Of a DNA stretch of 64,000 nucleotides, positions 43,240 through 52,776 are shown piece by piece. The stretch spans positions 11,199 through 75,198 of the forward strand of contig JBJLCZ010000006.1 in assembly GCA_045567335.1 (NCBI GenBank), read 5' to 3'. The notes under the pieces were generated by a model. It worked only from the letters and a program-made list of their open reading frames with translations, did no database searches and was not told the origin of the DNA. Position numbers and translations under genes: made by a program. Each line of letters begins with the position of its first letter. Positions within the stretch are counted from its first letter, which is position 1. The DNA is from Pelagilacustribacter sp045567335. GTDB lineage: Bacteria; Pseudomonadota; Alphaproteobacteria; Pelagibacterales; Pelagibacteraceae.

Positions 43240-43820
43240 TTTTTTTTATCTTCATTAATTGCATGATCGATTCCTTTCATAAGATAGTCGTAACCAGTAT
43301 ATAAAGTTAAAAAAGCTGAGAGCCATAAAAGTATTATACCAATTGTTTGCGCATTATAGTCCTGAAAATTAATAATTTTATTTCCACTTTCACCTGTTAA
43401 AAGAATCGCAATTGCAAGCATTTGTAAAAAAGTTTTTAATTTTGCAAGACCTGAAACTGGCATATCTATACTCACCTTAGCCAAAAATTCTCTTAGTCCT
43501 GAAATCAATATTTCTCTTGTTAATATTATGATTGCAGCTATTACCTCATAATTTTTTATTGTCTCATTCATAACAAGCAAGATTAAAGCTGATGCAACTA
43601 TAATTTTATCTGCTATAGGATCCAAAAGTTCTCCAAGTTTAGATTCTTCTTTAAACAATCTCGCTAAAAGGCCATCCAGATAATCTGTAAAACTAGCTAA
43701 AACAAATAAAAAAAAGGGTATAAGATCACCAAAAAAACCGGGAATAAAAAAACTTAATACGAAAATTGGAACTATAATTATTCTACCAATGGTTAAGATA
43801 TTAGGAATTTGTATTTTCAT
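43236..43820 (-). CDS. pgsA: CDP-diacylglycerol-glycerol-3-phosphate 3-phosphatidyltransferase
   Basis: This membrane enzyme makes phosphatidylglycerol phosphate, the route to phosphatidylglycerol and cardiolipin. The CDP-alcohol phosphotransferase motif D-G-x2-A-R-x8-G-x3-D-x3-D is readable as DGLLARLFKEESKLGELLDPIAD. It has 194 residues and about four or five helices. It follows uvrC with two bases between, a common neighbour pair in proteobacteria. Phosphatidylglycerol is also the donor for Lgt, encoded upstream in the window. Confidence 0.95.
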   Translation of the reverse strand: MKIQIPNILTIGRIIIVPIFVLSFFIPGFFGDLIPFFLFVLASFTDYLDGLLARLFKEESKLGELLDPIADKIIVASALILLVMNETIKNYEVIAAIIILTREILISGLREFLAKVSIDMPVSGLAKLKTFLQMLAIAILLTGESGNKIINFQDYNAQTIGIILLWLSAFLTLYTGYDYLMKGIDHAINEDKKN

Positions 43821-43822
43821 AT

Positions 43823-45661
43823 TTATTCGTGAAAATAATTATATATTTTCTTAGCTATATTGTCTTCTATTCCTTCGACAGATTTTATTTCATCAAAACT
43901 TGCTGATTCTACTGCCCTAGCTGAACCAAAATGGTTTAATAGAGCTCTTTTTCTAAGCTTTCCTATTCCAGGTATTTGGTCAAGCAAAGATTTACTTATT
44001 CCCTTTTTCCTTCTAGTCCTGTGAGAGGTAATTGCAAATCTATGTGCTTCATCTCTTAATCTTTGAATAAAAAATAACAATGGATCATTTTTTATAAACT
44101 TATATTCTTTATTTTCAAAATATATAGTTTCGTTTCCTGCGTTTCTATTTTTACCTTTTGCGATAGCTATTATTGGCATTTTATTTAATTTCAGATCATT
44201 TAATATCTTTCTACTAGAGGAATATTGACCCTTTCCACCATCAATCATGACTAAGTCAGGCAAAGATAATGCACCAGATTTTTCTTTCATCACCTTTGAA
44301 AATCTTCTAAATAAGACTTCTTTAAGCATGCCGTAATCGTCGCCCTTAACATCGTTATCTTTAATATTAAATTTTCTATATCTCTTTTTTATAAAACCTT
44401 CATTTCCAAAAGTTATTAGGCCACCAATACAATCTGTGCCCTGTATATGACTGTTATCATAAACTTCGATTAAATTAATTTGATTATTTAATTTAAATTT
44501 TTTGGCTAATTTCTTGATCAAGCTTATGTTGCTTTGAGTTTCATTTAATTTTTGTGTTAAAGCTTGCCTTGCATTTTTTTCTGCCATAAGAGAAACTGAT
44601 TTTTCTTCTTTTTTTTTAGCTACTTTGATAATAATTTTTTTATTTTCTTTTAAAGAAAAAGTTTTTTCTAATAATTTTTGCTCATTAATTTTATGACTTG
44701 TAATTATTAATGAAGGAATAGATTTGTTCTCATAAAATTGGGCAATAAACGAGGACAAGATATTGGACAATTTTTCATCACCATCGTGTTTTGGAAAGAA
44801 AGCTTGATTACCCCAGTTTTGTTTAGATCTAAAAAAAAATACTTGTATACAAGTTTTACCAGACTCTTTGTATCCAGCTACTATGTCTGCCTCAATTAGA
44901 TTAGCTTCACTTATCTTTAGTGAAGACTGAATTATATTAAGAGATTTTATTTTATCTCTAAATGATGCAGCTTTTTCAAAATCTAGTTCATTGCTGGCTT
45001 TATCCATCTGAATAGAAAGATTTTTTTGTATTTTTCTATATTTTCCACTTGATAAAAATTCGTCCGCAGACTCTACTAATTTAGAATAATCTTCTTTACT
45101 TATTTTTCCTCCACAAGGACCTGAACAACGTTTCAAATAATAATTGAAACAAGTTTTATTTGCTAAAGCAACTTGTTGATCAGTACAAGATCTTAATAAA
45201 AAAATTTTTTGTAGAGTTTTTATCGCACTATTTACAGCCATCGCACTAGCAAAAGGTCCAAAATATCGTCCTGGTTTATTTTTTACTCCTCGATGTTTTT
45301 CAATACGAGGGAAATCATGTTCAGATAAAAAAATATATGGAAAAGATTTATCATCTTTTAGAAGTATGTTGAAACGAGGTTTATATTTTTTGATTAAATT
45401 TGCTTCGAGAAGTAAAGCCTCACTTTCATTAGATGTAGTAGTAGTTTCTAAATACTTTGTTTGAGATAACATTCTTTCAGTTCTTATGGGTAAGTTTCCA
45501 TCCGATATATAGCTTCTTAGTCTATTAGGAATGTTTTTAGCTTTACCAATATATAAAATTTCTTTTTTAGAACTTAACATTCTGTAAACGCCAGGGTTTT
45601 TGGGTAAAAGGGGAATTTTATTTCTAATTATTCTTTTACCTAAATCTAAGTTATTTATCAT
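43823..45661 (-). CDS. uvrC: UvrABC excinuclease subunit C
   Basis: UvrC makes both cuts in nucleotide-excision repair. The N-terminal GIY-YIG nuclease is present (PGVYRML...KEILYIGKAKNIPNRLRSY), then a UVR motif (ASNELDFEKAASFRDKIKSL) that binds UvrB, the RNase H-like domain with EVYDNSHIQGTDCIGG and LVMIDGGKGQ, and terminal helix-hairpin-helix motifs (IPGIGKLRKRALLNHFG). It has 612 residues. uvrB is two genes upstream in the same run. Confidence 0.97.
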   Translation of the reverse strand: MINNLDLGKRIIRNKIPLLPKNPGVYRMLSSKKEILYIGKAKNIPNRLRSYISDGNLPIRTERMLSQTKYLETTTTSNESEALLLEANLIKKYKPRFNILLKDDKSFPYIFLSEHDFPRIEKHRGVKNKPGRYFGPFASAMAVNSAIKTLQKIFLLRSCTDQQVALANKTCFNYYLKRCSGPCGGKISKEDYSKLVESADEFLSSGKYRKIQKNLSIQMDKASNELDFEKAASFRDKIKSLNIIQSSLKISEANLIEADIVAGYKESGKTCIQVFFFRSKQNWGNQAFFPKHDGDEKLSNILSSFIAQFYENKSIPSLIITSHKINEQKLLEKTFSLKENKKIIIKVAKKKEEKSVSLMAEKNARQALTQKLNETQSNISLIKKLAKKFKLNNQINLIEVYDNSHIQGTDCIGGLITFGNEGFIKKRYRKFNIKDNDVKGDDYGMLKEVLFRRFSKVMKEKSGALSLPDLVMIDGGKGQYSSSRKILNDLKLNKMPIIAIAKGKNRNAGNETIYFENKEYKFIKNDPLLFFIQRLRDEAHRFAITSHRTRRKKGISKSLLDQIPGIGKLRKRALLNHFGSARAVESASFDEIKSVEGIEDNIAKKIYNYFHE

Positions 45662-46068
45662 AACCTTTTTTTTGAAATTTCAATTCCTACAGAGGATGTA
45701 TTTTTAATAATTTGAGTTTTTTCTAATCTTAAATTTACTTGTAAAATATTATTATTTTTAAACAGCTCATCAAATATATCTTCCGCTAAGGCTTCTAGTA
45801 ATTCATAGTGTCTATTTTTGGTAAGTTTGACAATAATTTTTACAATTGTTTCGTAATTTACAATACTACTAAGTTTTTTATCTATCGGTGTAAGCGAAGG
45901 ATTAATGTCAATTGTGATGTTAAATCTTACTTCTTGTTTTTTTTCTTTTTCAAAATTATGAACACCAATAAATATTAAAAGTTTTAAATCAGATATTATT
46001 ATTTTTCTTTTGTAAGAATAATTTTTTTTGGCTCTTAATTTAATAATTTTAAAATTTTTTTTTTTCAT
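45658..46068 (-). CDS. folB: Dihydroneopterin aldolase, FolB-like
   Basis: This enzyme acts in folate synthesis, splitting dihydroneopterin to hydroxymethyl-dihydropterin. The core sequence IIISDLKLLIFIGVHNFEKEKKQEVRFNI, the central NYETIVKIIVKL and the catalytic-region HYELLEALAEDI fit FolB. It has 136 residues, with a lysine-rich extension at the N-terminus. It overlaps the SDR gene by four bases and uvrC by four. Epimerase-type relatives (FolX) share the fold, so the exact reaction is not certain. Confidence 0.82.
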   Translation of the reverse strand: MKKKNFKIIKLRAKKNYSYKRKIIISDLKLLIFIGVHNFEKEKKQEVRFNITIDINPSLTPIDKKLSSIVNYETIVKIIVKLTKNRHYELLEALAEDIFDELFKNNNILQVNLRLEKTQIIKNTSSVGIEISKKRL

Positions 46069-46820
46069 TCTTTTGTATTAATTATATCTGGCGTTTTCCA
46101 AGCCAACGATTGACCACTGTCTACGCTTATAATTTGTCCTGTTATGTTATCATTCTTTATAAAATATTTAACAGTTTCGCAAATATTTTCGGGATTTACT
46201 TTATTTTTTAGTATTAAAGATCCCCATTGTTTTTTGAAATGATTTTCTGATTGTCTTTTATTTTTTATTGTTGGACCTGGGGCCACTGCATTTACTCTGA
46301 TATTAGGAGCAAGACTCATCGCAGAAGTTTTAGTTAAAGTTTGAAGTCCAGCTTTGCTTAAAGTATATGAAAAAAAGAAAGGAGTTAATTTAAATATTCT
46401 TTGGTCAATAATATTTATTATTACTCCCTTTTTTGACTTCAAATATTTCTTGAAATTTTGAGTGAGAATGGCAGGCGCTTTTAAATTAATATTTATATGG
46501 CTATTAAAACTTCTTTCATTAAAACTTAGTAATTCATCTTTTTCAAAAACTGAGGCATTATTAATTAGGCAATCTAAACCTTTCATCTTTTTGAAAGCAA
46601 AAGGTATTATTTTTTTGATTTGATTTGTACGAGATAGGTCAGCTTTAATTAAAAAAATTTTACAACCAATATTTTCAAGTTTTTTTTTCAATTTTTTAAC
46701 TTCTTTTTCTGATTTATTATAGTGCAAAGTAATTTGTACACCATAGCCAGATAAAGATTTTGCTATTATGGCACCTAATCTAGTTGCACTACCAGTTATG
46801 ATTATTTTTTTGGCTTCCAT
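46065..46820 (-). CDS. Short-chain dehydrogenase, pteridine-reductase (PTR1/FolM)-like
   Basis: This SDR has a TGSATRLG nucleotide-binding loop, where the arginine (TGxxxRxG) is a mark of pteridine reductases and NADPH use. The catalytic Y-x3-K lies in FFSYTLSKAGLQTLTKTSAM, and the following APNIRVNAVAPGPTI also resembles FolM/PTR1. It has 251 residues. Overlap with folB supports a pterin or folate role, perhaps dihydromonapterin or dihydrofolate reduction. It overlaps uvrB by 19 bases. No folA or thyX is in this window to test the idea. Confidence 0.78.
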   Translation of the reverse strand: MEAKKIIITGSATRLGAIIAKSLSGYGVQITLHYNKSEKEVKKLKKKLENIGCKIFLIKADLSRTNQIKKIIPFAFKKMKGLDCLINNASVFEKDELLSFNERSFNSHININLKAPAILTQNFKKYLKSKKGVIINIIDQRIFKLTPFFFSYTLSKAGLQTLTKTSAMSLAPNIRVNAVAPGPTIKNKRQSENHFKKQWGSLILKNKVNPENICETVKYFIKNDNITGQIISVDSGQSLAWKTPDIINTKE

Positions 46821-48970
46821 TTTTTTTGCTGTCTTTTAGTTTGAGTTCCTGGCATTCCTAAAGTTGAACGGCCTTTAGGATAAATTTTGCTTTTAAGATT
46901 ATATTGACTAATTTTTGGATTCAATGATATCTCTAATTCACTAGCTTCTAACTTCCTAATTTCATCCCTAATTTTAGCAGCTTCTTCAAACTCTAGATTA
47001 GCCGCCGAGTCCTTCATTTTTTTATTTAAACCTTTGAGATGTTTTTTCAGGTTGCCCCCAATATTTGATTCTTTTATATTTACATAATCTTTTTCATAAA
47101 CAGATTCTAAAATATCACCTATCTCTTTTTTGATAGATTCTGCAGTTATATTATTTTTTTTATTATATTTAGTTTGAATATCTCTTCTTCTGTCAGTTTC
47201 CTTTACAGCATTTATTATGCTTTTAGTTTTTTTATCAGCGTATAAAATTACCTTTCCATCAAGATTTCTTGCTGCTCTACCAATTGTTTGAACTAAAGAT
47301 GTTTCTGATCTTAAAAAACCCTCTTTATCAGCGTCTAAAATAGCTACTAAAGCACATTCAGGAATGTCCAAACCCTCTCTTAATAAATTTATACCGACTA
47401 ATATATCAAAAACACCAAGCCTAAGGTCTCTAATTATTTCAATTCTTTCTAAAGTATCTATATCAGAGTGCATATATCTGACTTTTAATCCATTTTCATG
47501 AAGGTATTCAGTTAAATCTTCAGCCATTTTTTTTGTTAATGTTGTTGCTAAAACCCTGTAACCTTTTTCAATTACTTTTGATGCCTCATGCATTAAATCA
47601 TCTACTTGAGATTTAGCTGGCTTTATTTGCACCGGAGGGTCAATTAATCCTGTTGGTCTAATTATTTGATCTATATGTTTATTGTTTGTTTGTTTTAATT
47701 CCCAAGGACCGGGGGTAGCTGAAACAAAAATAGTTTGAGTTCTCATCATATCCCACTCTTCAAATTTTAAAGGTCTATTATCCATACAAGAGGGTAATCT
47801 AAAACCGTATTCAGCTAAAGTGCTCTTTCTAGTTCGATCACCTTTATACATACCATTTAACTGTGGAACAGTTACATGACTTTCATCAACAAATACAATT
47901 GTATTGTCAGGAAAGTATTCAAATAAAGTCGGAGGAGGCTCACCTGCTTTTCTTCCAGATAAAAATCTTGAATAATTTTCAATTCCTGCACAAGTGCCAG
48001 TTGCCTCTATCATTTCTAGATCAAATTTAGTTCTTTCTCTTAATCTTTGTTCTTCTAATAATTTATTATTTTCTCTGTGTTTTTTTAATGTTGTGGCAAG
48101 CTCAGATTTAATTTGTCTAATTGCCTGATCCATAGTTGGTTTAGGGGTAATATAATGACTATTTGCGTATATTTTTACAGTTGAAAATTCATTTATTACA
48201 TCACCAGTTAAGGGATCAAATTCTTCTATTTTTTCTAACTTGTTTAAGTTAAAACTTATCCGCCAAGCTCGATCTTCTAAATGTGATGGAAATATTTCTA
48301 AATTTTCTCCTCTTACTCTAAAAGTTCCTCTAAAAAAATTTTGATCATTTCTTTTATATTGAAGAGTAACAAAAGTTCTTATCAATTGATCTCTTTCATA
48401 TTCATTATTTTTTTTAAGAGTGATTGTCATTTTACTGTAAGCTTCAACTGAACCCAACCCATATATACAAGAAACACTTGCTACTATAATAACGTCATCT
48501 CTTTCTAGTAAGGAACGTGTCGCCGAATGCCTCATTCTATCGATCTGCTCATTAATTGAAGCCTCTTTTTCAATGAACGTGTCAGATCTAGGCACATACG
48601 CTTCAGGAGTATAGTAGTCGTAGTAAGAAACAAAATATTCAACTGCATTATTCGGAAAAAAGCTTTTAAATTCTCCATACAATTGTGCAGCCAAGGTTTT
48701 ATTTGGCGCTAGTATTAAAGCAGGTCTATTTGTGGTTTCTATAACTTTTGCCATAGTAAAAGTTTTACCTGAACCTGTGACTCCTAATAACACTTGTTCA
48801 TTTTTTTGTTTTTTTAGATTTATGAGCAATTCTTTTATGGCTTGAGGCTGGTCTCCAGCTGGTTGAAAATCACTTTTAATTTTAAATTTAATACCCCCCT
48901 CTAACTTCTTTCTAATAGAGTTGTTAGTATTTTCAATATCTAGTATTTTTTCTTGATAAGTATTTTGCAT
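46802..48970 (-). CDS. uvrB: UvrABC excinuclease subunit B
   Basis: UvrB is the helicase-like damage verifier of nucleotide-excision repair. Walker A is GVTGSGKTFTM, the beta hairpin region reads YYDYYTPEAYVPRSDTFIEKEASIN, and helicase motifs with DESHVTVPQ and the late QTIGRAARN are intact. A C-terminal UVR motif (LEFEEAAKIRDEIRKLE) binds UvrC. It has 722 residues with a 25-residue extra N-terminal stretch. It diverges from aspC across 42 bases. Confidence 0.97.
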   Translation of the reverse strand: MQNTYQEKILDIENTNNSIRKKLEGGIKFKIKSDFQPAGDQPQAIKELLINLKKQKNEQVLLGVTGSGKTFTMAKVIETTNRPALILAPNKTLAAQLYGEFKSFFPNNAVEYFVSYYDYYTPEAYVPRSDTFIEKEASINEQIDRMRHSATRSLLERDDVIIVASVSCIYGLGSVEAYSKMTITLKKNNEYERDQLIRTFVTLQYKRNDQNFFRGTFRVRGENLEIFPSHLEDRAWRISFNLNKLEKIEEFDPLTGDVINEFSTVKIYANSHYITPKPTMDQAIRQIKSELATTLKKHRENNKLLEEQRLRERTKFDLEMIEATGTCAGIENYSRFLSGRKAGEPPPTLFEYFPDNTIVFVDESHVTVPQLNGMYKGDRTRKSTLAEYGFRLPSCMDNRPLKFEEWDMMRTQTIFVSATPGPWELKQTNNKHIDQIIRPTGLIDPPVQIKPAKSQVDDLMHEASKVIEKGYRVLATTLTKKMAEDLTEYLHENGLKVRYMHSDIDTLERIEIIRDLRLGVFDILVGINLLREGLDIPECALVAILDADKEGFLRSETSLVQTIGRAARNLDGKVILYADKKTKSIINAVKETDRRRDIQTKYNKKNNITAESIKKEIGDILESVYEKDYVNIKESNIGGNLKKHLKGLNKKMKDSAANLEFEEAAKIRDEIRKLEASELEISLNPKISQYNLKSKIYPKGRSTLGMPGTQTKRQQKKWKPKK

Positions 48971-49012
48971 TTTGTGTTATTAATAATTTAAAAAAAAATA
49001 TTATAAATTTCA

Positions 49013-50200
49013 ATGAGCATAGTTTCCAATAGTTTAAAACGTATAAAACCGTCGCCTACAATAGCAGTTACTTCAAAAGCTAGGGAAATGCGTGCTGCTG
49101 GTAAAGATGTTATAGGATTAGGGGCGGGAGAGCCTGATTTTGACACTCCTGACAACATTAAGGAAGCAGCGATAGAGGCTATAAGGGCAGGAGACACGAA
49201 GTATACAGCTGTAGATGGAACTCCGAAATTAAAAAAAGCTATTCAAGAAAAATTTTTAAGAGAAAACAACTTATCGTATGACCTTAATCAAATTACTGTA
49301 GGAACTGGCGGAAAACAAGTTTTATACAATGCTTTTATGGCAACCATAAATAAAGGAGATGAAATAATAATACCTGCTCCTTATTGGGTTTCTTATCCAG
49401 ATATAATACTTTTAGCTGGCGGAAAACCAAAAATAGTTAAGTGTGAGGAAAAAGATAATTTTAAACTAACCCCGTTAAAACTTAAAAAAGCTATTACTAA
49501 AAAAACTAAATGGATTATTTTGAACTCTCCGTCTAATCCAACTGGATCTAGTTATACTAAATCAGAAATAAAAGAATTAGCTAAAGTTTTAAAAAAAAAT
49601 AAAAAAATTTATATTTTAAGCGATGATATCTACGAACATATTACTTACGATAATTTTAAATTTACTACCATCGCTGAAATAAAAGAATTAAAAGAAAGAA
49701 CCTTAACAATGAATGGAGTAAGTAAATCATATGCAATGACAGGTTGGAGAATAGGGTATGCTGCTGGTCCAATTGAAATTATTAAAGCAATCTCAAAAAT
49801 TCAATCACAATCGACCAGCAACCCTTCATCAATTAGTCAAGCTGCAGCAGTGGAAGCATTAAATGGAACACAAGATTTTATAAAAAAAAGAGCAGATTCA
49901 TTCAAGGAAAGAAGAGATTTTGTAGTAGATAGCTTAAATAGCATTAAAGGACTAAGTTGTTTAAGACCTGAGGGAGCATTTTATGTATTTCCAAATTGTA
50001 AAAAATTGATAGGAAAAAAAACAAAATTTAAAACAGATAAAGATTTTGTGGAAAAACTTTTAGAAAAATCAGAGGTGGCAGTTGTACAAGGTTCAGCCTT
50101 TGGTCTGGACGGTTACTTTAGAGTTTCTTACGCTACATCAATGGAAAATTTAAAAAAAGCTATGGATAGAATAAGATCTTTTTGCGAGAGTCTTAGTTAG
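49013..50200 (+). CDS. aspC: Aspartate aminotransferase, class I
   Basis: This PLP enzyme interconverts aspartate and oxaloacetate with glutamate and 2-oxoglutarate. The PLP lysine lies in MNGVSKSYAMTGWRIGYAAGP, and the NSPSNPTGSSY and DDIYEHITY motifs are class I-beta features, as is the IKPSPT start. It has 395 residues. Some family members also act on prephenate, so activity may be broader. It is alone on the plus strand and overlaps the convergent trxB by four bases. Confidence 0.94.
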   Translation: MSIVSNSLKRIKPSPTIAVTSKAREMRAAGKDVIGLGAGEPDFDTPDNIKEAAIEAIRAGDTKYTAVDGTPKLKKAIQEKFLRENNLSYDLNQITVGTGGKQVLYNAFMATINKGDEIIIPAPYWVSYPDIILLAGGKPKIVKCEEKDNFKLTPLKLKKAITKKTKWIILNSPSNPTGSSYTKSEIKELAKVLKKNKKIYILSDDIYEHITYDNFKFTTIAEIKELKERTLTMNGVSKSYAMTGWRIGYAAGPIEIIKAISKIQSQSTSNPSSISQAAAVEALNGTQDFIKKRADSFKERRDFVVDSLNSIKGLSCLRPEGAFYVFPNCKKLIGKKTKFKTDKDFVEKLLEKSEVAVVQGSAFGLDGYFRVSYATSMENLKKAMDRIRSFCESLS

Positions 50201-51141
50201 TGAGATAAATATTTTTCTGCTTCTAAAGCTGCCATACACCCCATTCCTGCTGCAGTTACAGCTTGTCTAAAAATTTTATCTTTTACATCTCCAGCTGCGA
50301 ATACTCCCGGAATATTTGTGATTGTAGAGTCGGGCTTAGTTATTAAATAACCCTCTTTATCCATTTCTATTTGATCCTTAAATAAAGAAGTAGCAGGGTC
50401 ATGTCCTATAGCAATAAATAATCCATCAACTTTTAATTCAGAAATATTATTAGTCTTTAAATTTTTTATTTTAATTGCATTTACATTTTTGGGTTCAGAG
50501 GAACCTAAAACTTCTTCAACAGCGCTGTCCCAAATAATTTCAATTTTTTTGTTATCTTTTAATTTTTTCTGTAAAAGTTTTTCTGCTCTTAATTCATTTC
50601 TTCTATGGATAAGATGAACTTTTGACGCAAACTTTGTTAAAAACATTGCTTCTTCTACAGCAGCGTTTCCTCCTCCTACAACTGCAACTTCTTTTTCTTT
50701 AAAAAAGAAACCATCGCAAGTTGCACAAGCTGAAACGCCAAATCCTCTAAAATCCTGCTCTGATTTTAGATTTAACCATCTTGCCTGTGCTCCTGTTGAA
50801 ATTATTATAGAATCCGCAGTATATGTTTGACCATTATCTCCTATGGCAGTAAAAGGTTTTTTTGATAAATCGACTTTAGCTATGTGATCTTGTATCATTT
50901 CAGTTCCCACAGCTTTAGCTTGACCTTTCATTTCATCCATTAACCATGGCCCTTGAATAACTTTCGAAAAACCAGGAAAATTTTCAACATCAGTGGTTGT
51001 TGTTAATTGACCACCTGGCTCCGATCCAAAAACCATTATTGGTTTTAGCAATGCCCTAGCGGCATATATAGCCGCTGTGTAGCCAGCCGGACCAGATCCA
51101 ATAATTAACACTTTTGTGTGTTTAGATGATTTATTATTCAT
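50197..51141 (-). CDS. trxB: Thioredoxin-disulphide reductase
   Basis: This flavoprotein reduces thioredoxin with NADPH. The FAD motif GSGPAGYTAAIYAARA, the redox pair C139 and C142 in SACATCDGF, the NADPH motif GGGNAAVEEA and the closing GVFAAGDVKD and RQAVTAAGMGCMAA are canonical. I start at the ATG at 51141; an in-frame TTG at 51165 would add eight residues and run to the edge of the divergent gene. It is 314 residues from that ATG. Confidence 0.95.
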   Translation of the reverse strand: MNNKSSKHTKVLIIGSGPAGYTAAIYAARALLKPIMVFGSEPGGQLTTTTDVENFPGFSKVIQGPWLMDEMKGQAKAVGTEMIQDHIAKVDLSKKPFTAIGDNGQTYTADSIIISTGAQARWLNLKSEQDFRGFGVSACATCDGFFFKEKEVAVVGGGNAAVEEAMFLTKFASKVHLIHRRNELRAEKLLQKKLKDNKKIEIIWDSAVEEVLGSSEPKNVNAIKIKNLKTNNISELKVDGLFIAIGHDPATSLFKDQIEMDKEGYLITKPDSTITNIPGVFAAGDVKDKIFRQAVTAAGMGCMAALEAEKYLSH

Positions 51142-51165
51142 TCCAATAAGGATATATAGTAACAA

Positions 51166-52116
51166 ATGTTAAAATTAAAAGCACATCTTTTGACCCAGGG
51201 AATGCATGGAATGATAAGTCAAGCAGAAGGCTTATCCAATGCATTAAATCTTAATTTTAAACATCATACTGTTAAATTAAAACCATTATGGAATTTAATA
51301 CCCCCTAAGTTCTCTCCTATTTCCGAAAACTTATTAACAGAAAAATTTATATGTGATTCCAGGGTAATTATATCTTGTGGAAGAAAAAGTGTAATACACT
51401 CAATTGCGCTTAAAAAAAGATTTAAAAATAAAATTTTTAATATTCACATACAAGATCCTAAAACTTCTTTAAATCATTTTGACCTAATTATTTGTCCTGA
51501 GCACGATAAATTAGATGGAGAAAATGTAATTAAAACTAAAGGCGCAATTCACTATTTAACAAAAAAAGAAATTGAAAAACAATCTAAATATATAAAAATT
51601 GATAAAGAAAATAAAAAAATTATTTCCTTTATTTTAGGGGGGCCTAATAAATATTATGATTTTTCAAATGATCAAGTAAACATTATTTTTAACAAAGTAA
51701 AAAATTTATTTACACCAGATAAATATAAAATAGTTGTAATTCCTTCTTATAGAACTCCAGAAGATATAATAAAAAAAGCTTTTAATACCTTTAGTCATAA
51801 TCATATAGTATTTAAAGAGGTTAATAAAAATGCATATTTGTCCTCTCTCAGCATGTCTGATTTTATAGTAATTACATGTGACTCGACCTCGATGATTTCA
51901 GAGGCCGCAGTGACCGGTAAGCCTATTTATGTAGCAAATATGATCCCAACAAAAAATAATAAGAGATTTAAATTTTTCTATGAGCAGTTTAAAAAACTCG
52001 GAATAATTAAAGATCTTGAAGATAGTATTGACATATGGAGTTACAATCAGTTAGATGAAGTAAATAGAATAGCGCCAATAATTAAAGATAAAATGAAGTC
52101 AAATGGAATTATTTAA
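51166..52116 (+). CDS. ELM1-family (mitochondrial fission ELM1-like) protein
   Basis: This protein belongs to the DUF1022/ELM1 family, named for a plant mitochondrial fission factor. The recognisable start is LTQGMHGMISQAEGLSNAL, with the ISCGRKSVIHSIALK and IHIQDPKTSLNHFDLIICPEHD segments and the C-terminal VITCDSTSMISEAAVTGKPIYV. The fold resembles glycosyltransferase GT-B domains, but the bacterial function is not established. It has 316 residues. It overlaps the 2OG-oxygenase-like gene by 14 bases. It starts near the divergent trxB, leaving no real promoter gap. Confidence 0.85.
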   Translation: MLKLKAHLLTQGMHGMISQAEGLSNALNLNFKHHTVKLKPLWNLIPPKFSPISENLLTEKFICDSRVIISCGRKSVIHSIALKKRFKNKIFNIHIQDPKTSLNHFDLIICPEHDKLDGENVIKTKGAIHYLTKKEIEKQSKYIKIDKENKKIISFILGGPNKYYDFSNDQVNIIFNKVKNLFTPDKYKIVVIPSYRTPEDIIKKAFNTFSHNHIVFKEVNKNAYLSSLSMSDFIVITCDSTSMISEAAVTGKPIYVANMIPTKNNKRFKFFYEQFKKLGIIKDLEDSIDIWSYNQLDEVNRIAPIIKDKMKSNGII

Positions 52117-52765
52117 ATCACTTAAAGATAAAACAAAATCATACGAATCTCCATTTAAGCATTTTGAACTAAATGAGCCATTAACTCATGAAGCAATTGA
52201 AGAAATATGTAAGGCTGAAGTACTTGATCCAAAAAAAGAAAATTTAAATTACGATGGAACGAGAGCGTTAGATGGCGGTGAAGGAGCTTTTCGTTCAGGC
52301 ATAAAAGATGGTGGAAAAGCCAAAAAAATTAGATGTTATGTTACTAGAGAAAATTCAAATCAATTTCCTCATTTAACAAAATTCATAGAAGAGCTTAGGT
52401 CTGAAAAAGTTCATAAAGAAATAGGTTCTTTAATTGGTAGAGATCTAAGTAATTCATTTGTAAGACTAGAAGTTATTTGTGATAGAGAGGGTTTTTGGCT
52501 TAAGCCACATTGTGACATCAAAGAAAAATTAATGTCATCAATAGTTTTTGTTAATCCTTATGAAGAATCTGAGAATTTAGGCACTGATTTTTATGATAAA
52601 AAATTAAATAAAGTTAAAACTGTTCCATATAAAAATAATTATGGATATTTTTTTACTAGTGGTCCAAATACTTGGCACGGTATGGAGAAAAAAGAGATAA
52701 AAAAAGAAAGAAGATGTATACAGATAAATTACGTTACATTCCCTACTGATTGGCCTGTTAAATAA
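52103..52765 (+). CDS. 2-oxoglutarate/Fe(II)-dependent oxygenase-like protein
   Basis: I cannot name this gene, but the iron-binding triad of 2OG oxygenases is visible: H136 and D138 in WLKPHCDIKEK, H192 in NTWHGMEKKE, and arginines at 203-204 positioned to bind 2-oxoglutarate. Predicted beta strands surround them (SIVFVNPYEE, GYFFTSGPN, CIQINYVTF). It has 220 residues and no signal peptide. The preceding ELM1-like gene overlaps it by 14 bases, so both are probably made together. The substrate could be a sugar, lipid or protein. Confidence 0.75.
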   Translation: MELFKSLKDKTKSYESPFKHFELNEPLTHEAIEEICKAEVLDPKKENLNYDGTRALDGGEGAFRSGIKDGGKAKKIRCYVTRENSNQFPHLTKFIEELRSEKVHKEIGSLIGRDLSNSFVRLEVICDREGFWLKPHCDIKEKLMSSIVFVNPYEESENLGTDFYDKKLNKVKTVPYKNNYGYFFTSGPNTWHGMEKKEIKKERRCIQINYVTFPTDWPVK

Positions 52766-52776
52766 ACTAAAATATT

